Below are positions 51,785-61,682 of a stretch of DNA of 64,000 nt, piece by piece. How positions within the stretch are numbered: position 1 is the first letter of the stretch; each line of letters starts with the position of its first letter. The position numbers and the translations under genes are program-made. Below the pieces are notes generated by a model that saw only the letters and a list, made by a program, of their open reading frames with translations, was not told where the DNA came from and searched no databases. The stretch is from Hallerella sp963660435. Its GTDB lineage: Bacteria; Fibrobacterota; Fibrobacteria; Fibrobacterales; Fibrobacteraceae. The stretch is from positions 261,783 through 325,782 of the forward strand of contig CAVKYI010000001.1 of the NCBI GenBank assembly GCA_963660435.1, written 5' to 3'.

Positions 51785-52672
51785 ATGGCTGTCGAAATTA
51801 CCGCTGCAATGGTGAACCAGCTCCGCAAGGCTAGCGGCGTTGGAATGATGCAATGCAAGAAGGCCCTGATCGAAGCCGAAGGCAATCAGGAAAAGGCTTT
51901 CGAACTTCTCCGCAAGCAGGGAGCCGCGGTTGCCGCGAAGCGTGCCGACAAGGCCGCGAAGGAAGGCCGCGTGTTCCTCGTGAGCCGCGCCGACCGCGCT
52001 GTCGCCTTTGAACTCGGTTGCGAAACGGAACCCGTGTCCCAGAACGCGGACTACGTCGCCCTGGCGAATCTCGCCATCAAGGCTTGCGAAACGCAGGACA
52101 TCAACTCCGTCGAAGAACTGAAGAACGCCGAAGTCGATAGCGTGAAGATCAACGACAAGCTGCAAGACGTTCTCGTGAAAATCCAGGAGAACATCGACTT
52201 CCGCAAGCTGGGCGTCATCAAGCGTTCCGGTTCGGACGTCATCGGTCTCTATTCCCACATGGGCGGAAAGATCGGCGTTCTCACGCGTCTCGCGTTCGAA
52301 GGCACCCCGAACGACAAGGAAGCGCTCGAACGCACCGCGAAGGAAATCGCGATGCAGGCAGCCGCGTTCCCGCCGGTCGCCTTGAACAATGCGGCCGTTC
52401 CCGAAGAGTTCATCGCGAAGGAAAAGGAAATCGCTCTCGCCCAGATCGAAAATTCCGGCAAGAAGACCAAGCCGGAATTCGCCCAGCGCCAGATCGAAGG
52501 CCGCGTCGCGAAGGTCCTCAAGGAAGTTGTCCTCGAAGACCAGGAATTCTTCATTTCCGACAAGAACCCGAAGAAGCTTTCCGTCAAGGATTATCTGCTC
52601 GCCGAAGGGGAAAAGCTCGGTGTGAAGAATCTCGCCGTCGTCGATTTCATCCGCTTCGAAAGAGGCAACTAG
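51785..52672 (+). CDS. tsf: Translation elongation factor Ts
   Basis: EF-Ts exchanges nucleotide on EF-Tu. The 295-residue protein has an N-terminal UBA-like domain (EITAAMVNQLRKASGVGMMQ, CKKALIEAEGNQEKAFELLR), the contact motif VELG-like FELGCETEPVSQN, and the core domains ending in VKDYLLAEGEKLGVKNLAVV. It lies 2 nt after rpsB and is followed by a strong terminator, so rpsB-tsf form their own transcript here. Confidence 0.97.
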   Translation: MAVEITAAMVNQLRKASGVGMMQCKKALIEAEGNQEKAFELLRKQGAAVAAKRADKAAKEGRVFLVSRADRAVAFELGCETEPVSQNADYVALANLAIKACETQDINSVEELKNAEVDSVKINDKLQDVLVKIQENIDFRKLGVIKRSGSDVIGLYSHMGGKIGVLTRLAFEGTPNDKEALERTAKEIAMQAAAFPPVALNNAAVPEEFIAKEKEIALAQIENSGKKTKPEFAQRQIEGRVAKVLKEVVLEDQEFFISDKNPKKLSVKDYLLAEGEKLGVKNLAVVDFIRFERGN

Positions 52673-52697
52673 TCTAGACGACAAAATGTCGAAACCG

Positions 52698-52725
52698 GCC
52701 GTCCTGCAAGGGACGGCTTGTTTTT
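52698..52725 (+). terminator. Rho-independent terminator after tsf
   Basis: A 7-bp stem (GCCGTCC with GGACGGC, loop TGCAAG) is followed by TTGTTTTT. It separates rpsB-tsf from the methyltransferase and the pyrH operon. Confidence 0.9.
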
Positions 52726-52742
52726 AAAACAATTTTCCTAAA

Positions 52743-53876
52743 GTGGGCGTAAAATTGGACATCCATATACAGAGTCATCTGGACGCTAGCGGACGAGTGA
52801 ACCTCGGGAGCTTCTACACTCCGTACAAGTATGTACTGCTAGTCAGGGATTGGCTTGAAAAGTACGGGTTGACAACCGGGAAAACAGTTCTCGACAGCTC
52901 GTGCGGTTATGGCGCCTTTTTTGAATTGCAGGAACAACTGCCGAAGAACAGGTATATCGGGAACGACATCGATTCCCTTGCGGTCCGCAAGGTCTCCGAA
53001 CTCTTCCCGAAGGTGCAAACGTTCAACAGGAACGCGCTTGTTTCCGTCTCGCGCAATCAGTATGAAATCGAAAGTCGCGACTGTCTGGTTGTCGTCGGGA
53101 ATCCTCCCTATAACGATGTCACGTCGCAGATAAACCAGGGAATCAAGACTTCCGGGATGGAAATTGACGCGGACATCAGGACGCGCGATCTGGGCCTTTC
53201 GTCTCTTCTCGCCTACAACAAGCTCGAGGCGGATTATGTCGCCGTCTTGCATCCGCTTTCGTATCTGGTAAAGCGTCAAAATTTTTCCGCGGCGAAAAAC
53301 TTTTTTGCGAATTACAGAATGCTCGAACACGCTGTTTTCAACAGCCAGGAATTCGCGAACACTTCCAAGACTGCCGGATTTCCGGTGATTGTCGCGTTTT
53401 ACAAGAGGGAACCGTCCGCGGGACTTTCCTATGACGACATTTATCGGATGACGTTCAAGACGGTCGAGGGCAAGACCTTCTCGCTCGCGGACTTTGACTA
53501 CGTGGCGGATTTCATCCAGAAATATCCCCACAGGGAACGCTTCGAACCGGAAATCCTGTTCTACACGCTTCGGGACATCAACGCCTTAAAGCGCAGCCGG
53601 ACGTTCATCAAGGAGCGCTCGGCCAACGCCGTGGATGTAAACCCCGAAAAGCTTTCCTACTACTGCTACCTCGATTGTTTCAAGAGATATGCGGATGTTC
53701 CCTACTACATGGGAAATTTCAACGTGCCTTTCGACAAGGAGACCTTCCCGAAGATAGAGAACGCCGTCCTTGCGCTGTCGAAGTTCCATCATCCCGAGAT
53801 ATTCGGGAAAAGCCCGAAACCGAGCGTATCCGAAGAAAACGCGGTGGCAAAGTACATCGATCGGATTCTAGTTTAA
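52743..53876 (+). CDS. Solitary N6-adenine DNA methyltransferase
   Basis: This 377-residue methyltransferase has LGSFYTPYKYV (the FYTP element seen in many type II and IIG methyltransferases), SAM-binding motif I LDSSCGYGAFF (about 50-60), YIGNDIDSLAV and the catalytic motif IV VVGNPPYND (about 118-124), typical of N6-adenine enzymes. A C-terminal half of about 200 residues would hold the recognition domain. No restriction enzyme gene adjoins it. It lies between the tsf terminator and pyrH, inside an otherwise conserved housekeeping cluster. Start is the GTG at 52743 and the ribosome binding site is weak. It may be an orphan regulatory methyltransferase. The target site is unknown. Confidence 0.85.
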   Translation: MGVKLDIHIQSHLDASGRVNLGSFYTPYKYVLLVRDWLEKYGLTTGKTVLDSSCGYGAFFELQEQLPKNRYIGNDIDSLAVRKVSELFPKVQTFNRNALVSVSRNQYEIESRDCLVVVGNPPYNDVTSQINQGIKTSGMEIDADIRTRDLGLSSLLAYNKLEADYVAVLHPLSYLVKRQNFSAAKNFFANYRMLEHAVFNSQEFANTSKTAGFPVIVAFYKREPSAGLSYDDIYRMTFKTVEGKTFSLADFDYVADFIQKYPHRERFEPEILFYTLRDINALKRSRTFIKERSANAVDVNPEKLSYYCYLDCFKRYADVPYYMGNFNVPFDKETFPKIENAVLALSKFHHPEIFGKSPKPSVSEENAVAKYIDRILV

Positions 53877-53912
53877 GAGAAAACATTTCACAAACCAACC
53901 CTATACTCTACT

Positions 53913-54620
53913 ATGTCCAAGTTCAAACGAATTCTTCTCAAGCTTTCCGGTGAAGCTCTCGCCGGGGAAAAAGGTCACGGCATCGACTCCGAAATTCTGA
54001 CGTCGATGGCTTCCGAAATCGCTTCCGTCGTGAAGTCGGGCGTCCAGGTGGCGCTTGTCATCGGCGGCGGAAACCTGGTGCGCGGCATTTCCGCGTCCGC
54101 GGGCGGGATGAACCGCGCCCAGGGCGACGCGATGGGAATGCTCGGCACGGTGATGAACGGACTGGCGATGCAGGATGCTCTTGAAAAGCAGGGAGTCTCC
54201 TGTGTCGTGATGTCCGCAGTCCGGATGGAACCCGTTTGCGAGTTCTTTGACCGCAGACGGGCCATTTCCCTTTTGGCTTCCGGAACGGTCGTGATATTCT
54301 CCGCGGGAACCGGCAACCCGTACTTTACGACCGACAGTGCCGCCGCGCTCCGCGCAAGCGAAGCGGAATGCGATGTAATCATGAAGGCGACGAAGGTCGA
54401 TGGAATCTATACGGACGATCCGGTCAAGAATCCCTCCGCGACACGCTTTGACGACATTTCCTACGCCGAAGTCATCCGCCGCGGGCTGAAAGTGATGGAT
54501 ACGGCGGCGGTCGCCATCTGTCTCGAGCAGAAAATGCCGATTCTCGTGTTCAAAATGTCTCCGGGAAACTTGACGAAGGCAACCGCGGAAGGTAGTTTAG
54601 GAACACTCGTGCATTGCTAG
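53913..54620 (+). CDS. pyrH: UMP kinase
   Basis: PyrH phosphorylates UMP to UDP with ATP and belongs to the amino-acid-kinase fold. The 235-residue protein has the expected KFKRILLKLSGEALAGEKGH, ALVIGGGNLVRGISAS, AISLLASGTVVIFSAGTGNP, FTTDSAAALRASEAECDVIM and KATKVDGIYTDDPVKNP motifs. TATACT (53902-53907) lies 5 nt before the ATG and there is no Shine-Dalgarno, so this operon head may be leaderless. frr follows after 41 nt. Confidence 0.98.
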   Translation: MSKFKRILLKLSGEALAGEKGHGIDSEILTSMASEIASVVKSGVQVALVIGGGNLVRGISASAGGMNRAQGDAMGMLGTVMNGLAMQDALEKQGVSCVVMSAVRMEPVCEFFDRRRAISLLASGTVVIFSAGTGNPYFTTDSAAALRASEAECDVIMKATKVDGIYTDDPVKNPSATRFDDISYAEVIRRGLKVMDTAAVAICLEQKMPILVFKMSPGNLTKATAEGSLGTLVHC

Positions 54621-54661
54621 CCAGGCAAGGCGCTTCCGCAAAGTTTTTAAATTGAGGATCT

Positions 54662-55198
54662 ATGTCAGAAGAATATGAATTGAAAATGCAAAAGGCCGTC
54701 GAGGCGACTGAACGCGAATTTTCGAAGATTCGCACCAGCGTGGCGACTCCCGCGATCTTGAACAATATCCGCGTCGATTATTATGGAACGCCCACCCCGA
54801 TTCCGCAGGTGGCGAAGGTTTCCGTCCCGGAACCGCGCATGCTCCTCGTGACCCCGTGGGAAAAGACGATGGTCGAACCGATCAACCGGGCGATTCTCAT
54901 GGCGAACATCGGAGTCTCTCCGCTGATGGAAGGCAACGGCATCCGAGTGTCCATTCCTATCCTCACCTCGGAACGCCGCGAAGAACTTGCAAAGCTCGCC
55001 CGCAAGCATGCGGAAGAGGGCAAGGTCGCCATCCGCAACATCCGCCGCGACGCAAACGACGTCATCAAGAAGGACAAGGAAATCGCCGAAGACGAAGCGA
55101 AGAAGCGCCAGGAACAGATCCAGAAGGTGACCGACAGCTACATCGCGAAAATCGACGAAATCCTCAAGCTGAAAGAAGCGGACCTCCTCGAGGTTTAG
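54662..55198 (+). CDS. frr: Ribosome recycling factor
   Basis: RRF splits post-termination ribosomes with EF-G. The 178-residue product has the family blocks EREFSKIRTSVATPAILNNI, YYGTPTPIPQVAKVSVPEPR, PWEKTMVEPINRAILMANIG, GNGIRVSIPILTSERREELA and RNIRRDANDVIKK. A GAGG element precedes the ATG. uppS begins 5 nt after the stop. Confidence 0.98.
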   Translation: MSEEYELKMQKAVEATEREFSKIRTSVATPAILNNIRVDYYGTPTPIPQVAKVSVPEPRMLLVTPWEKTMVEPINRAILMANIGVSPLMEGNGIRVSIPILTSERREELAKLARKHAEEGKVAIRNIRRDANDVIKKDKEIAEDEAKKRQEQIQKVTDSYIAKIDEILKLKEADLLEV

Positions 55199-55203
55199 GC
55201 GAA

Positions 55204-55906
<703 letters not shown>

Positions 55907-55914
<8 letters not shown>

Positions 55915-56752
55915 TTTGACAATTCGCATCCTGTTTGCGGTCATCGCCATTCCGGTGACCTTTTTGCTGCTTTGGCTGAACGACATTTCCCGATTGGCCC
56001 TGATGTGCTTTCTGAGCGGTGCTGGCGCCTGGGAATGGGCGCGAATGGCTTCTAAAATGTACAAGGGACCGTCGATGCAGGCGATAGCCCCGCTTGCGGC
56101 TGTCGCTCTCATCCTTGCCTGGATTTTCCAGTCCGGGCGTTTTTTCGGAATTTCGGCGGTTCCGCACCTAGTCGGGATTGTCTTTGTCTGCGTCTTTGCG
56201 CTCTACATCGTCATCGCGTTTTCGCGGGTTTCCATCGACCATCTGTTCCCGTGGCTTTCGATGCAGCTCGGTGCGCCGCTCTATCTTGGACTGTGGGGCG
56301 GTCTCGACGTCTATCTGCTTGGCTCGGGAAACGGTTCGATCGAACATTCGTACAAGTTTATCCTGATAATGACCGCGATGTGGGTCTGCGATACGATGGC
56401 GTATTTCGGGGGACGGCTCTTGGGAAAGCATCACATCGCACCGGAAATCAGCCCGAAGAAGACCTGGGAAGGCGCGGTCTGCGGAACGCTCTTTGCCGTC
56501 GGCTGGGTAATGTTCTTTGCCCCGTCGGTTTTCGGGTTGAACTTTGCCATGTCGGCGGTCCTGGGGCTTGTCCTCGCCATAGCGGGGCAGGTGGGCGACT
56601 TGCTCGAATCGACGCTCAAGCGTTGGTCCGGAACGAAGGATGCAAGCCAAATCTTTCCGGGACACGGCGGTGTCCTCGATCGGGCGGATTCCTTCTTCCT
56701 TTCGGCTCCGGCGGTCGTACTCCTGATGGTCTTTATCAACGGAACGGTCTAA
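55907..56752 (+). CDS. cdsA: Phosphatidate cytidylyltransferase
   Basis: CdsA makes CDP-diacylglycerol, the precursor of bacterial phospholipids. The 281-residue polytopic membrane protein has about 8 hydrophobic segments and the C-terminal signature. That consists of ISPKKTWEGAVCGTLFAVGW, GQVGDLLESTLKRWSGTKDA and IFPGHGGVLDRADSFFLSAP, with the conserved SxxKR-like and D-x3-D metal residues. It starts within the end of uppS, and dxr begins 1 nt after its stop. Confidence 0.96.
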
Positions 56753-56753
56753 G

Positions 56754-57896
56754 ATGAAGCGTGTCTGTCTTCTGGGGGCTACGGGTTCGATAGGAACTTC
56801 GACTATCGGTGTCTTGAAACAGCACCCCGAACGGTTTCGGCTGCATGCGGTAGCCGCGAACAGGAACTGGAAAAGCGTCGCGAAAATCGCCCGCGAAATG
56901 AACGTGGAGCGATTCTGCATGTTTGATGAATCGGCCGCGAGGGAACTTTCGAAGGAACTGGGAAAGCCCGTCCTCACCGGAATGGAAGGTCTCTGCGAAC
57001 TGTCGAGCGATCCGAACGCGGATATCGTCCTGAATTCCCTGATGGGTTCCGTCGGATGCCTTCCGACCCTTTCCGCGATCCGGGCGTCAAAGCATGTCGC
57101 GCTGGCGAACAAGGAAACGCTCGTGATGGCGGGAGAAGTCATCAAGGATGCGCTCCGCGAAAATCCGAAGGCCTATCTTGCGCCTGTCGATTCGGAGCAC
57201 AATGCGATTTTCCAGTGTCTCGCCGACCGTCCGAAAGCGGAAGTGGAAAACCTGCAGATCACGGCTTCGGGCGGACCGTTCCGCGAATGGCCGCTCGAAA
57301 GATTCAAGGATATTTCCGTCGAGAACGCCCTGAATCATCCGGTCTGGAGCATGGGACGGAAAATCACGATTGATTCTGCGACGATGATGAATAAAGGGCT
57401 TGAAGTCATCGAAGCGCATTTTCTCTTCGACATCCCCTATGAACGGATCAAGGTCGTCGTTCACCCGCAGAGCCGCGTACATTCCCTGGTGCAGTTCCGC
57501 GATGGAAGCCTCATGGCGCAGCTCGGCGCTCCCGACATGAAAATTCCCATCCAGGTCGCGCTCACGTGGCCGGAACGCATTGCGCTCGAAACGGAACGCC
57601 TGGACCTTTCGGAAATCGGCACGTTTACGTTTTTCAAGCCCGATCTCGAAAAGTTCCGCTGTCTCGCGATTGCCATCGAATGCGGCAAGAGGGGCGGACT
57701 CTATACGGCGACGATGAACGCGGCAAACGAAGTTCTCGTCGGTGCGTTCCTCGAACGGGAAATCGGGTTCATGGACATTCCGGCTGGCGTGGAAAAGGTC
57801 GTGTCGAAGACTCCGGCTGTTTCCGGTCCGCTCGACCTATCGACGATTCTCGCGGCGGATGCGGAAGCGCGAAGGCTCGCTCGGGAACTCCTCTAG
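56754..57896 (+). CDS. dxr: 1-deoxy-D-xylulose 5-phosphate reductoisomerase
   Basis: Dxr converts DXP to MEP with NADPH, the committed step of the MEP pathway and the fosmidomycin target. The 380-residue product has the NADPH motif LLGATGSIGTSTIGVLKQHP, LANKETLVMAGEVIKDAL, PVDSEHNAIFQCL (metal-binding Asp and Glu), SGGPFREWPLE and NHPVWSMGRKITIDSATMMN followed by KGLEVIEAHFLF. With ispD at 23.9 kb it shows the MEP route is used. It is coupled to cdsA, and rseP follows after 41 nt. Confidence 0.98.
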   Translation: MKRVCLLGATGSIGTSTIGVLKQHPERFRLHAVAANRNWKSVAKIAREMNVERFCMFDESAARELSKELGKPVLTGMEGLCELSSDPNADIVLNSLMGSVGCLPTLSAIRASKHVALANKETLVMAGEVIKDALRENPKAYLAPVDSEHNAIFQCLADRPKAEVENLQITASGGPFREWPLERFKDISVENALNHPVWSMGRKITIDSATMMNKGLEVIEAHFLFDIPYERIKVVVHPQSRVHSLVQFRDGSLMAQLGAPDMKIPIQVALTWPERIALETERLDLSEIGTFTFFKPDLEKFRCLAIAIECGKRGGLYTATMNAANEVLVGAFLEREIGFMDIPAGVEKVVSKTPAVSGPLDLSTILAADAEARRLARELL

Positions 57897-57937
57897 GATC
57901 CGCATTTCCTTCGTCGCTTTTTTCTAAATTGCGACCT

Positions 57938-59308
57938 ATGGAGAGTTTTCTTTCGAATGTAGCGATATTTGCGCTTGGGCTTCTCAGTCTGAGCTTCCTT
58001 GTCTTCATCCACGAACTGGGGCATTTTCTCGTCGCCAAGTGGAACAAGGTCAAGGTCAGGACTTTTTCCATCGGATTCGGCAAAAAGCTTTTTCGCTTCA
58101 GGAAGGGCGAGACGGAATATTGCCTTTCGATGATTCCCTTTGGCGGCTATGTTGCCATGGAGGGGGAAAATCCGGAAGATTCCGATTCGAACGATCCGAA
58201 TTCGTTCGTGTCGAAAAGCGTCGGGGCGCGGGCGGCAATCGCCTTTGCGGGACCGTTCGTGAATATCGCGTTCGCGTTTCTGCTCTTGGTGGGGCTTTAC
58301 ATGAAAGGTGTGGAGGAACCGGAATCGTCCCGTCTGATCGTAGGACTTGTCGCGCATGAAAGCGCGGCGGAAATGGCCGGCATCCTTCCGGGCGATACGA
58401 TTTTCGAACTCGACGGGCGACCGACTAACGGCTGGGACGATTTTCGCGAACAGGTCGGTGTGCGCCTTGGCGCGGAAGTTCCCCTGAAGCTTCTCCGCGG
58501 CGCGGATACGCTTTCCCTTGTTATCGTTCCGCAAGAAATGGTTATCCCAGGCAAGGATTCCCTTTCGGACGATATCCACATGGGTGTCGGCGAAGCAGGC
58601 GTCTATCCGCGGCATCGTGTCGTCATCAACGGAAAGCCTCTTTCCGGCAGCGCGGCGGAAAAGGCGGGATTTCTCCCGGGCGATACGATTGTCGCAATCG
58701 ACCACCAGAGAATTTTCAAGTATCGGGATGTCGTCGATCTGGTGAACGGTTCCGAGGGCAAGCCTCTCGCGGTGACGATTCACCGTGGCGCGGATACGCT
58801 CGAAAAGAAACTTTCCGCCGTTTACAGCGAGGAACACGGTCGCTACATGATAGGCATCCAGATGACATACGTGATGTTCAAGGAAACGCACATCGTGAGC
58901 CGCAACTTCCCGGAAGCGGTCCTCAAGGCATGCGGTACCAGCTGGAAAATGACGACGAGCGTTTTCCGCTACTTCAAGCGGATGTTCCAGGGGCAGGTAA
59001 AGGTCGATGCGATGTCCGGGCCCGTAACGATTGTCGCTGTGATGGGCAACGTCTGGCTTTCCGGGTTCGATGACTTTCTGATGCTCCTTGCGCTCATCAG
59101 CATCAACCTCGGAATCATGAACCTCTTGCCGCTAGCGATTACGGACGGGGGAATACTCCTCTTTCTACTCATCGAAGCGATTCGCGGCAAGGCGATTTCG
59201 CAAGAAAGGCAGGCTCTGATCCAGAAAATCGCCATGGCGCTTTTCATCGCCCTCTTCGTTTTCATCACGTTCCTCGACTTCGGAAAGCTCGGACTTTTCT
59301 TGAAGTAG
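57938..59308 (+). CDS. rseP: RIP metalloprotease RseP (site-2 protease)
   Basis: RseP is an intramembrane zinc protease that cleaves anti-sigma factors and leftover signal peptides. The 456-residue product has the active-site helix FLVFIHELGHFLVAKWNKVK (HExxH), two periplasmic PDZ domains (about 110-200, VAHESAAEMAGILPGDTIFE, and about 220-310, AEKAGFLPGDTIVAIDHQRI). The C-terminal NLLPLAITDGG helix carries the third zinc ligand (usually NxxPxxxLDG; here Thr replaces Leu). TAAATT (57925-57930) ends 7 nt before the ATG and there is no Shine-Dalgarno. It closes the rpsB-to-rseP cluster. Confidence 0.96.
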   Translation: MESFLSNVAIFALGLLSLSFLVFIHELGHFLVAKWNKVKVRTFSIGFGKKLFRFRKGETEYCLSMIPFGGYVAMEGENPEDSDSNDPNSFVSKSVGARAAIAFAGPFVNIAFAFLLLVGLYMKGVEEPESSRLIVGLVAHESAAEMAGILPGDTIFELDGRPTNGWDDFREQVGVRLGAEVPLKLLRGADTLSLVIVPQEMVIPGKDSLSDDIHMGVGEAGVYPRHRVVINGKPLSGSAAEKAGFLPGDTIVAIDHQRIFKYRDVVDLVNGSEGKPLAVTIHRGADTLEKKLSAVYSEEHGRYMIGIQMTYVMFKETHIVSRNFPEAVLKACGTSWKMTTSVFRYFKRMFQGQVKVDAMSGPVTIVAVMGNVWLSGFDDFLMLLALISINLGIMNLLPLAITDGGILLFLLIEAIRGKAISQERQALIQKIAMALFIALFVFITFLDFGKLGLFLK

Positions 59309-59357
59309 GGCAGGAAAGGTGGGAATTCACGCGAAGGAGATTTTCCAAAAATAATCG

Positions 59358-59363
59358 TATAAT
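59358..59363 (+). promoter_or_regulatory. TATAAT -10 element upstream of the NERD protein
   Basis: A perfect TATAAT lies 25 nt before the ATG at 59389, with AGAGG between as a ribosome binding site. No good -35 is seen 16-18 bp upstream. Confidence 0.55.
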
Positions 59364-59388
59364 ACTTTTGTAAAGGCAAGAGGCTTCC

Positions 59389-60369
59389 ATGGGCATTCTC
59401 GACTCGATTTTTAACAAGTATTTTGGACCTGTCTTTATCAAGGAGAACAGTGAAGCGGAAGAGTTTGTCGAAAAAATGAAATCCCTTTCCGCTCGGGCTT
59501 CCGATAAATTAAAAGACAAAATAGATGACCAGATAAATGCTGCCGAAGCGGGGCTTTACGGTGAACGCCAAATTGCATACGAATTGAAAAATAGCGGCAT
59601 GGACATGATCGTCGCACATGACCTAAGCCTAGAGAAAAACGATTTGTCAGCGCAGATTGATTTTTTGGTGGTGACAAGGCGGCATGTATTTGTCATCGAA
59701 TGCAAGAATCTTTACGGCAATATCGAGATAGACGACAAGGGTAATTTCATTCGCCATATCGGAAACGGAAAATTCTATCGTCGGGAAGGCTTTACTTCTC
59801 CCGTATCGCAAAATGCGCGCCATCTCAACGTTCTGAAGGAAATCCGCCGGGAATACAAGACCAATTTCTTGACGCAGACGCTCTATGAAAAGGCTTTTCC
59901 GAAAATATACCGGTCCGTTATTGTCCTTGCAAATCCGAAAACCATTCTGAACGACAGAAACGCTCCAGAAGAAATTCGAAAAATTGTAATTCGTTTGGAC
60001 CAGCTGGTTTCATATATCAAGCACATAGAAGAATCAGACAAGGATTTATACTTGTGCTCTAGAGATGAAATGCATGAACTGATGGGATCTTTTCTCAAGT
60101 GTCACAAGTCGGGCAGATCCGATTACGCTAAAAAATTTGAAGCATTGGTCGCTGAAGAACAACGAGGCGAGCATTTAAATAAGGCGAAAATTCATGCCGC
60201 GGAATCGGTCTCCGAAAATCCTGCGAAAACCGCGATTGCCGAGCGCAAGTGTCCGCGCTGCGGCTCTCCGCTTGTACTTCGAGTTTCAACGAAAGGCGAA
60301 AATGCGGGTAAGCGGTTCGTGGGCTGTTCCGCGTTTCCCAAATGCTGGTATAGGGAGAAATTTTTCTAG
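59389..60369 (+). CDS. NERD-domain nuclease-like protein with topoisomerase-type zinc finger
   Basis: This 326-residue cytoplasmic protein has a nuclease-related (NERD) domain at about 55-180. AAEAGLYGERQIAYELKNSG, DLSAQIDFLVVTRRHVFVIE and CKNLYGNIEIDDKG give a restriction-like E...QID...E-x-K core. A helical region follows. The C-terminus is a four-cysteine zinc finger (KCPRCGSPLVLRVSTKG ... FVGCSAFPKCWYRE) like those of topoisomerase I. NERD proteins are thought to act on DNA, and some occur in defence or plasmid contexts. Here it stands alone between rseP and purD, with its own TATAAT. Function is not established. Confidence 0.82.
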   Translation: MGILDSIFNKYFGPVFIKENSEAEEFVEKMKSLSARASDKLKDKIDDQINAAEAGLYGERQIAYELKNSGMDMIVAHDLSLEKNDLSAQIDFLVVTRRHVFVIECKNLYGNIEIDDKGNFIRHIGNGKFYRREGFTSPVSQNARHLNVLKEIRREYKTNFLTQTLYEKAFPKIYRSVIVLANPKTILNDRNAPEEIRKIVIRLDQLVSYIKHIEESDKDLYLCSRDEMHELMGSFLKCHKSGRSDYAKKFEALVAEEQRGEHLNKAKIHAAESVSENPAKTAIAERKCPRCGSPLVLRVSTKGENAGKRFVGCSAFPKCWYREKFF

Positions 60370-60398
60370 ATTTCCATTGAACGAAAAAGGAATTGTCC

Positions 60399-61682
60399 AT
60401 GAATATTCTCGTTATCGGCAGCGGCGGTCGTGAAAACGCGATTGCTCTTGCCGTCAAGAAGTCGCCCCTGTGCACGAACCTGGTTTCCGCGCCTGGCAAT
60501 CCGGGAATGGAACGCCTTGGAAAATGCGTCCCCGTCGATGTCAAGGATCCGAATGCGATTGCGGATTTGGCGGAGCGCGAAAAGATCGATCTGACGATTG
60601 TCGGACCGGAAGTTCCTTTGGTAAACGGGGTGGTCGATGAATTCCGTCGTCGCGGCCTTCGGGCTTTCGGTCCGGTAAAAGGTGCCGCGGCTCTCGAAGG
60701 CAGCAAGGCGTTTTCCAAGAATTTCATGAAGAAGTACGGAATTCCGACTGCGGCCTATGAAACTTTTACCGAGCTCAGTCCTGCGCTCGAATTTCTGAAA
60801 GAGCATCCCGCTCCGATTGTCGTCAAGGCTTCGGGACTTGCCGCCGGGAAAGGCGCAGTCGTCTGCCAGACCGATTTGGAAGCGCGGGAAGCTGTCGAGG
60901 AAATGCTCGGTGACAAGGCCGTATTCGGGGAATCGGGAAAGACGGTCGTTATCGAGGAATTCATGGATGGCGAAGAAGCGTCCCTCTTTGCGGTCTGCGA
61001 CGGCAAGGATTACGTTCTGCTCTCTTCCGCCCAGGACCACAAGCGTGTCTTTGACGGGGACAAGGGGCCGAATACGGGAGGCATGGGCGCCTACACGACG
61101 GCTCCGGTCGTCACGCCGGAAATCCTTTCGCAAGTGAAAAGGGAAATTATCGAACCGACCCTTCGCGGCATGGCGCAGGAAGGCTCTCCCTATACGGGGG
61201 TTCTCTATGTGGGAATCATGGTTACCGCCGACGGTCCCAAGGTGGTGGAGTACAATTGCCGCCTAGGCGATCCCGAATGCCAGGTCGTTCTCCCGGTCTA
61301 TGACGGTGACATTCTTGCTCTTTTCGATGCCGCGGAAAAAGGCGAATTGAAAGACTTCAACGCTCCGTCAGAGCCGAAAGGCTCCGCGGCGATTGTCGTC
61401 ATGGCGAGCGAAGGATATCCCGGAAGCTATGCCAAGGGTAAAAAAATCGAAGGCATCGAATCCGCGGAAGAAGTTGGCGCAATGGTCGTCCACGCTGGAA
61501 CGAAGATGGAAAACGGCTCTCTCGTGACTGCGGGAGGCCGCGTTCTCGGTGTCGTCGGAACGGGAACCGATTTGAAGGCCGCTCTCGACAAGGCTTACGA
61601 AGGATGCGAAAAAATCCGCTTTGACGGCGCGTTTTACCGCAAGGACATTGGACAAAAAGGACTCGCAAAATGCAAGAAGTAA
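60399..61682 (+). CDS. purD: Phosphoribosylamine-glycine ligase
   Basis: PurD makes GAR from phosphoribosylamine, glycine and ATP, supplying the substrate of PurT. The 427-residue ATP-grasp enzyme has MNILVIGSGGRENAIALAVK, IVGPEVPLVNGVVDEFRRRG, AAALEGSKAFSKNFMKKYGI, IVVKASGLAAGKGAVVCQT, GPNTGGMGAYTTAPVVT and GDPECQVVLPVYDGD. AAAGG precedes the ATG at 60399; a TTG two codons earlier is also open. The 3' end overlaps purE by 13 bp. Confidence 0.97.
   Translation: MNILVIGSGGRENAIALAVKKSPLCTNLVSAPGNPGMERLGKCVPVDVKDPNAIADLAEREKIDLTIVGPEVPLVNGVVDEFRRRGLRAFGPVKGAAALEGSKAFSKNFMKKYGIPTAAYETFTELSPALEFLKEHPAPIVVKASGLAAGKGAVVCQTDLEAREAVEEMLGDKAVFGESGKTVVIEEFMDGEEASLFAVCDGKDYVLLSSAQDHKRVFDGDKGPNTGGMGAYTTAPVVTPEILSQVKREIIEPTLRGMAQEGSPYTGVLYVGIMVTADGPKVVEYNCRLGDPECQVVLPVYDGDILALFDAAEKGELKDFNAPSEPKGSAAIVVMASEGYPGSYAKGKKIEGIESAEEVGAMVVHAGTKMENGSLVTAGGRVLGVVGTGTDLKAALDKAYEGCEKIRFDGAFYRKDIGQKGLAKCKK

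Noticed and set aside
54856..55203. Extended uppS frame overlapping frr
   Set aside because: The extension is an out-of-frame reading of frr. UppS homology starts at the ATG at 55204.
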